NCBI RefSeq assembly: GCF_027213645.1
Contig: NZ_JAPWGL010000003.1
Location: 310,001-374,000 of the forward strand
From: Pedobacter rhodius
GTDB taxonomy: Bacteria > Bacteroidota > Bacteroidia > Sphingobacteriales > Sphingobacteriaceae
Reading direction: 5' to 3'
Length of the DNA: 64,000 bases
Program-made: the position numbers and the translations under genes
The notes under the pieces: generated by a model
Databases searched by the model: none
Told to the model about the DNA's origin: nothing
What the model saw: only the letters and a program-made list of their open reading frames with translations
Part shown: positions 60,804 to 64,000 of the stretch, one piece after another
Layout: each line of letters begins with the position of its first letter
How positions within the stretch are numbered: position 1 is the stretch's first letter

Positions 60804-63293
60804 ATGGCCGTTACAAATTTAAGCGAATCCGTAAAAACAGCCTTGCACATTGCGCAATCGTTGGCTAAGGAATATAGAAACGAGGTATTTTCTGCTGCCC
60901 ATTTACTTAAGGGTTTGATGCACAAAGACGTTGGTTTGAGGTCCTTCCTCACCTCCATCGGCAAAGATGAAGAATACATCAGCGAGTGGGCGGAAGTGCG
61001 TATTGACGAGCAGGATAAATCGGCAAATATTGCAGATACAGTTAGCGGAGCGCCAGAAATTGCGGTTATTTTCGAAGAGGCTGATAATGTTCGCATAAAA
61101 TTGGGCCTTGATTTGATTACACCGGTTTGTGTATTAACGGCTTTAGCAAAACCAGGGATAGGTTTCCAGGCAGATCAATTAAAATCTTTTCCGGTTAAAG
61201 AGCGTGAAATATTGGATCTGTATGTTAAGGATGAAGAAATTTCGCGTGCGGTAGCACCTGATAAAAGTGCTTCGAATACTGAAAATAAAAGCACAGGTAA
61301 TGCCCTGCATAAATATTGTATAGACCGGTTACAAATGGTTCGTGACGGGAAGACTGATCCAATCATCGGACGGGACAAGGAAACCCGTATGATGATGGAA
61401 ATCCTCTGTCGCAGAACCAAGCCAAATGTAATTCTCACGGGCGATGCAGGGGTGGGTAAAACGGCGCTGGTGGATGGCTTTGCCATTGATATTGTTAACC
61501 AGAATGTGCCTGAAAATTTAAAATCAGTACAACTTTTTGAACTGGATTTGGGTTCGCTTATTGCAGGCGCATCGTACAAGGGAGAAATTGAAGACCGTTT
61601 AAAAAACATTATCAAGGAAATTAAGCAGTTTGAAAAAGCAGTACTTTTTATCGATGAAATTCATACCCTTTTGGATAGTAAAGGTCCGTTGGGTGCAGGT
61701 ATCGGGAATTTATTAAAGCCTGAACTGGCGCGGGGTGAAATCACTGTAATTGGTGCAACCACTATTGATGAGTACCGCAAAATAATTGAACCAGAGCAGG
61801 CATTCAGCAGGCGGTTTGAGGTGCTTCAGGTAAATGAACCAAATGAAGAAAGCACGATAAAAATGCTGCAGAAACTGTCGGTAAAATATGAAGAACACCA
61901 CAACCTGCATATTGAACCGGATGCCTTGGGCGAATGTGTTCGTTTGGCAAAACGTTATATGAAAGACAGACGGCTTCCGGATTCTGCCTTTGATTTGCTG
62001 GACAGAACCATGGCCGCAATGAAAATGATGAATGATACTTCCGACCAGGTAATTGACGGTTTGGAAGCAGAATTAGACGCTTTAAAAACAAACGAGGAAC
62101 CAACTGAAGCGGAACAATTTGCAGATTATAAATGGCTGTTTTCTCTGCTTCAGAATAAATTAAGTCCCGTTTTATTGGGTCGCTTAACCGATGAAACACA
62201 AACCGATGCCTTTGAAACGGCAGATGAGTACCAAAATTACATTAATAGCAGCCTGCAGGAATTGAAGAAATATGCTGCAGAAAAAAGTGATCGCATTACG
62301 AAGCAAGATATTGCGTCCATTGTTGCCTACAAAACAGGAATCCCGATGGGAAAACTGCAGGCCGGCGAAAAAGAAAAATTGCTGAACATGGAGCAATACT
62401 TAAAGAAACGGGTGGTCGGCCAGGATCAGGCACTTAAAGCGGTGTCAGATGCCATATTAGAATCGCGCAGCGGATTAAACAAAAAAGGGCAGCCTATCGG
62501 ATCCTTCTTTCTGTTAGGGCCTACTGGAACGGGTAAAACCGAACTTGCAAAATCAATTGCCGAATTTTTATTTAACGATGAAAAGGCTATGATTCGGTTT
62601 GATATGTCTGAATTTAAGGAAGAACACAGCGCGGCATTGCTGTATGGTGCCCCTCCGGGTTACGTAGGCTATGAAGAGGGTGGTTTGCTGGTCAATAAAA
62701 TAAGGCAGCAACCTTATTCGGTATTGCTGTTTGATGAAATTGAAAAAGCGCATCCTTCCGTTTTTGATACTTTCCTGCAGATTTTAGATGAAGGCCATAT
62801 GCACGACCGTTTAGGAAAAGAGGGCGATTTCAGCAATTCCCTTATACTTTTTACCTCAAACATTGGCAGCGAATGGATTGCAGAACAGATTGGCAAAGGC
62901 GTAATTCCGGCATCAAACCAACTGATGGAAGTAATGGCCGGGCATTTCCGCCCTGAATTTTTAGCCCGTATTTCGGAAATTGTTCCTTTTGCGCCGATTA
63001 ACGAAAGCAATGTGGTACGTATTTTCGAAATCCAGTTGAATAGCCTGGTAACCGCTTTAAACAAAATGGGCATAGGATTTGAAATCGCCGACGATGCAAA
63101 GAAAATGATTGCTTTGGATGGCTTTACACCCAAGTATGGCGCACGTCAGTTATCTGCAGTTATCAGGAACCTTTTACGCAGGCCGATTTCCAAATACATT
63201 ATTTCCGGTGAACTAAAAAAAGGATCAATAATCAAAGTAAGTAAGCATTCGGAAGAAGATAAACTGGAATGGACTATTATTCAGCCAGATTAA
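60804..63293 (+). CDS. clpV: T6SS AAA+ ATPase ClpV/TssH
   Basis: ClpV disassembles the contracted T6SS sheath for reuse. The 829-residue Hsp100-type ATPase has an N-terminal Clp domain (about 8-145) and a first AAA domain with Walker A G213-DAGVGK and Walker B LFIDEIHTL. A short helical middle region follows (about 400-480), and a second AAA domain has Walker A G572-PTGTGKTE, the FDMSEF motif and LLFDEIEKAH. The gene starts 5 nt after tssR and is followed by tssB, which fits ClpV rather than the housekeeping ClpB; a ClpB-length M-domain is not evident. Confidence 0.92.
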   Translation: MAVTNLSESVKTALHIAQSLAKEYRNEVFSAAHLLKGLMHKDVGLRSFLTSIGKDEEYISEWAEVRIDEQDKSANIADTVSGAPEIAVIFEEADNVRIKLGLDLITPVCVLTALAKPGIGFQADQLKSFPVKEREILDLYVKDEEISRAVAPDKSASNTENKSTGNALHKYCIDRLQMVRDGKTDPIIGRDKETRMMMEILCRRTKPNVILTGDAGVGKTALVDGFAIDIVNQNVPENLKSVQLFELDLGSLIAGASYKGEIEDRLKNIIKEIKQFEKAVLFIDEIHTLLDSKGPLGAGIGNLLKPELARGEITVIGATTIDEYRKIIEPEQAFSRRFEVLQVNEPNEESTIKMLQKLSVKYEEHHNLHIEPDALGECVRLAKRYMKDRRLPDSAFDLLDRTMAAMKMMNDTSDQVIDGLEAELDALKTNEEPTEAEQFADYKWLFSLLQNKLSPVLLGRLTDETQTDAFETADEYQNYINSSLQELKKYAAEKSDRITKQDIASIVAYKTGIPMGKLQAGEKEKLLNMEQYLKKRVVGQDQALKAVSDAILESRSGLNKKGQPIGSFFLLGPTGTGKTELAKSIAEFLFNDEKAMIRFDMSEFKEEHSAALLYGAPPGYVGYEEGGLLVNKIRQQPYSVLLFDEIEKAHPSVFDTFLQILDEGHMHDRLGKEGDFSNSLILFTSNIGSEWIAEQIGKGVIPASNQLMEVMAGHFRPEFLARISEIVPFAPINESNVVRIFEIQLNSLVTALNKMGIGFEIADDAKKMIALDGFTPKYGARQLSAVIRNLLRRPISKYIISGELKKGSIIKVSKHSEEDKLEWTIIQPD

Positions 63294-63374
63294 CAACATT
63301 GGAACAAAAATTGAGTTAAAACGTTAACTAGTATATTATTAGATAAATTAATCTTACACCTAAATCGACAAACT

Positions 63375-63821
63375 ATGTTTAATTATGAAATTGGTGGTAA
63401 CGAACGAAAAATTGATACCTCAGAAGCTTTCGCAGAAATTGCCCATAACAAAACGCTTTTTGTACAAAAACTTACCGATAATGAACCCATCAAACCAGAA
63501 AAAGTAGAGGGTTTAAAAACGGTTAAAGATGTATTTGAACATTATAAACCGAATGTAAAAGTTGCATTTGAGAGACAAGATGGCTCTACAGTTGGTGAAA
63601 CCCTGAATTTCAACGATTTAGGAGACTTTGGGGTAAAAAGTATTATTAACCAGAGCAATTACCTTTCTGATGTGAATATTGAGCGTGAAATGTCGCTTAA
63701 TGTGATAAAACAATTAAAATCAAACAAAACTTTAAAAGCAACGCTTGATGATGAAGAAACCAAAACGGCCTTCATTAGTGCCTTAAAGAATTTTGTTGAT
63801 GAATTGGAGCAAAATAAATAA
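63375..63821 (+). CDS. tssB: T6SS sheath small subunit TssB (subtype iii)
   Basis: TssB (VipA) forms the contractile sheath with TssC. This 148-residue protein has the FNYEIGGNERKIDTSEAF start, NVKVAFERQDGSTVGETLNFNDLGDFGVKSIINQS and a C-terminal helix, the known arrangement of Bacteroidota TssB. It follows clpV by 81 nt and precedes tssC by 17 nt on the same strand. Confidence 0.88.
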   Translation: MFNYEIGGNERKIDTSEAFAEIAHNKTLFVQKLTDNEPIKPEKVEGLKTVKDVFEHYKPNVKVAFERQDGSTVGETLNFNDLGDFGVKSIINQSNYLSDVNIEREMSLNVIKQLKSNKTLKATLDDEETKTAFISALKNFVDELEQNK

Positions 63822-63838
63822 TCTAAACGCCAGGAAAC

Positions 63839-64000
63839 ATGTCAAATCCTCAAGAATTAAAAACAGACCATAATACAGCCCAAGCCGGTTTTAAACCTGC
63901 TGAAGGTAAAGCAACCGAAAAAACAGCTCTTAAAGATAATTTAGAAAAACTGGCAAGAGTTGGCGGTTTCGATTTATTAGAAGCTACTGTTGATGGGCTT
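63839..64000 (+). CDS. tssC: T6SS sheath large subunit TssC, N-terminal part only
   Basis: The first 54 residues are in view (MSNPQELKTDHNTAQAGFKP... ending LLEATVDGL) and the gene runs off the window at 64000. The charged N-terminus and position immediately after tssB identify it as TssC/VipB, the larger sheath subunit of the T6SS. Bacteroidota TssC is roughly 450-480 residues, so most of it is missing here. Confidence 0.83.
   Translation, partial: MSNPQELKTDHNTAQAGFKPAEGKATEKTALKDNLEKLARVGGFDLLEATVDGL

Noticed and set aside
1..64000. CRISPR array, prophage or integrative element
   Set aside because: No regularly spaced repeats, phage structural genes (other than the T6SS tail-like parts), integrase or transposase seen.

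Overview
The window looks like chromosome from a free-living member of the Bacteroidota, most like Pedobacter or another Sphingobacteriaceae. The DNA is AT-rich, start codons lack clear Shine-Dalgarno sequences, and several genes carry the Bacteroidota-type -7 box TAnnTTTG. Two TonB-dependent receptors have a carboxypeptidase-regulatory N-terminal domain, DUF5687- and DUF6263-type proteins are present, and the right end encodes a subtype iii (Bacteroidota-only) type VI secretion system (T6SS). I saw no rRNA, tRNA, CRISPR array, prophage or insertion-sequence transposase. The genus is an inference; no marker gene was compared.

Layout. 1-9.1 kb holds small membrane proteins, an M13 metallopeptidase lipoprotein, an SPFH/band-7 protein and a tail-specific protease. 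6.5-12.0 kb is a cyanophycin locus: cyanophycin synthetase (+) divergent from cyanophycinase, an isoaspartyl peptidase/asparaginase and a TPR protein (-). 12-18.6 kb holds a PA2169-type protein, a CREST-like membrane protein overlapping a ThuA-like protein, an LMW phosphatase, an S1/P1 nuclease and class II fumarase. 18.8-23.3 kb holds hisS, then a duplicated promoter/start segment around a hairpin, a small His/Cys protein and a TonB receptor. 23.4-30.5 kb holds old yellow enzyme, aldo/keto reductase, DoxX, a GntR/YtrA-type ABC operon with a candidate operator, and histidine ammonia-lyase. 30.6-40.3 kb holds hydrolases, an MtfA-like peptidase, a Gfo/Idh/MocA oxidoreductase, a HigBA-like toxin-antitoxin pair, an OmpA-type lipoprotein, an ABC/DUF5687 pair and RarA.

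40.4-50.5 kb is a coherent minus-strand cluster: AraC regulator, acyl-CoA ligase, two exported esterases, a TonB receptor, an exported beta-lactamase-fold hydrolase and an MFS symporter. It reads as an uptake and degradation route for an ester-containing compound, with no SusD and no glycoside hydrolase. This is an inference.

50.7-64.0 kb is the T6SS: tssK and tssN (-), tssG (+), tssF and tssE (-), then a long plus-strand run of two TssO-like proteins, a PKD protein (TssP candidate), TssR, ClpV/TssH, TssB and the start of TssC, which runs off the window. Hcp, VgrG, TssQ and effectors are not in view. The Proteobacterial membrane complex TssJLM is absent, as expected for subtype iii.

A recurring feature is the very short distance between the -7 box and the start codon in several genes (hisS, 20479, 34801, higB). 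This predicts leaderless or nearly leaderless mRNAs.
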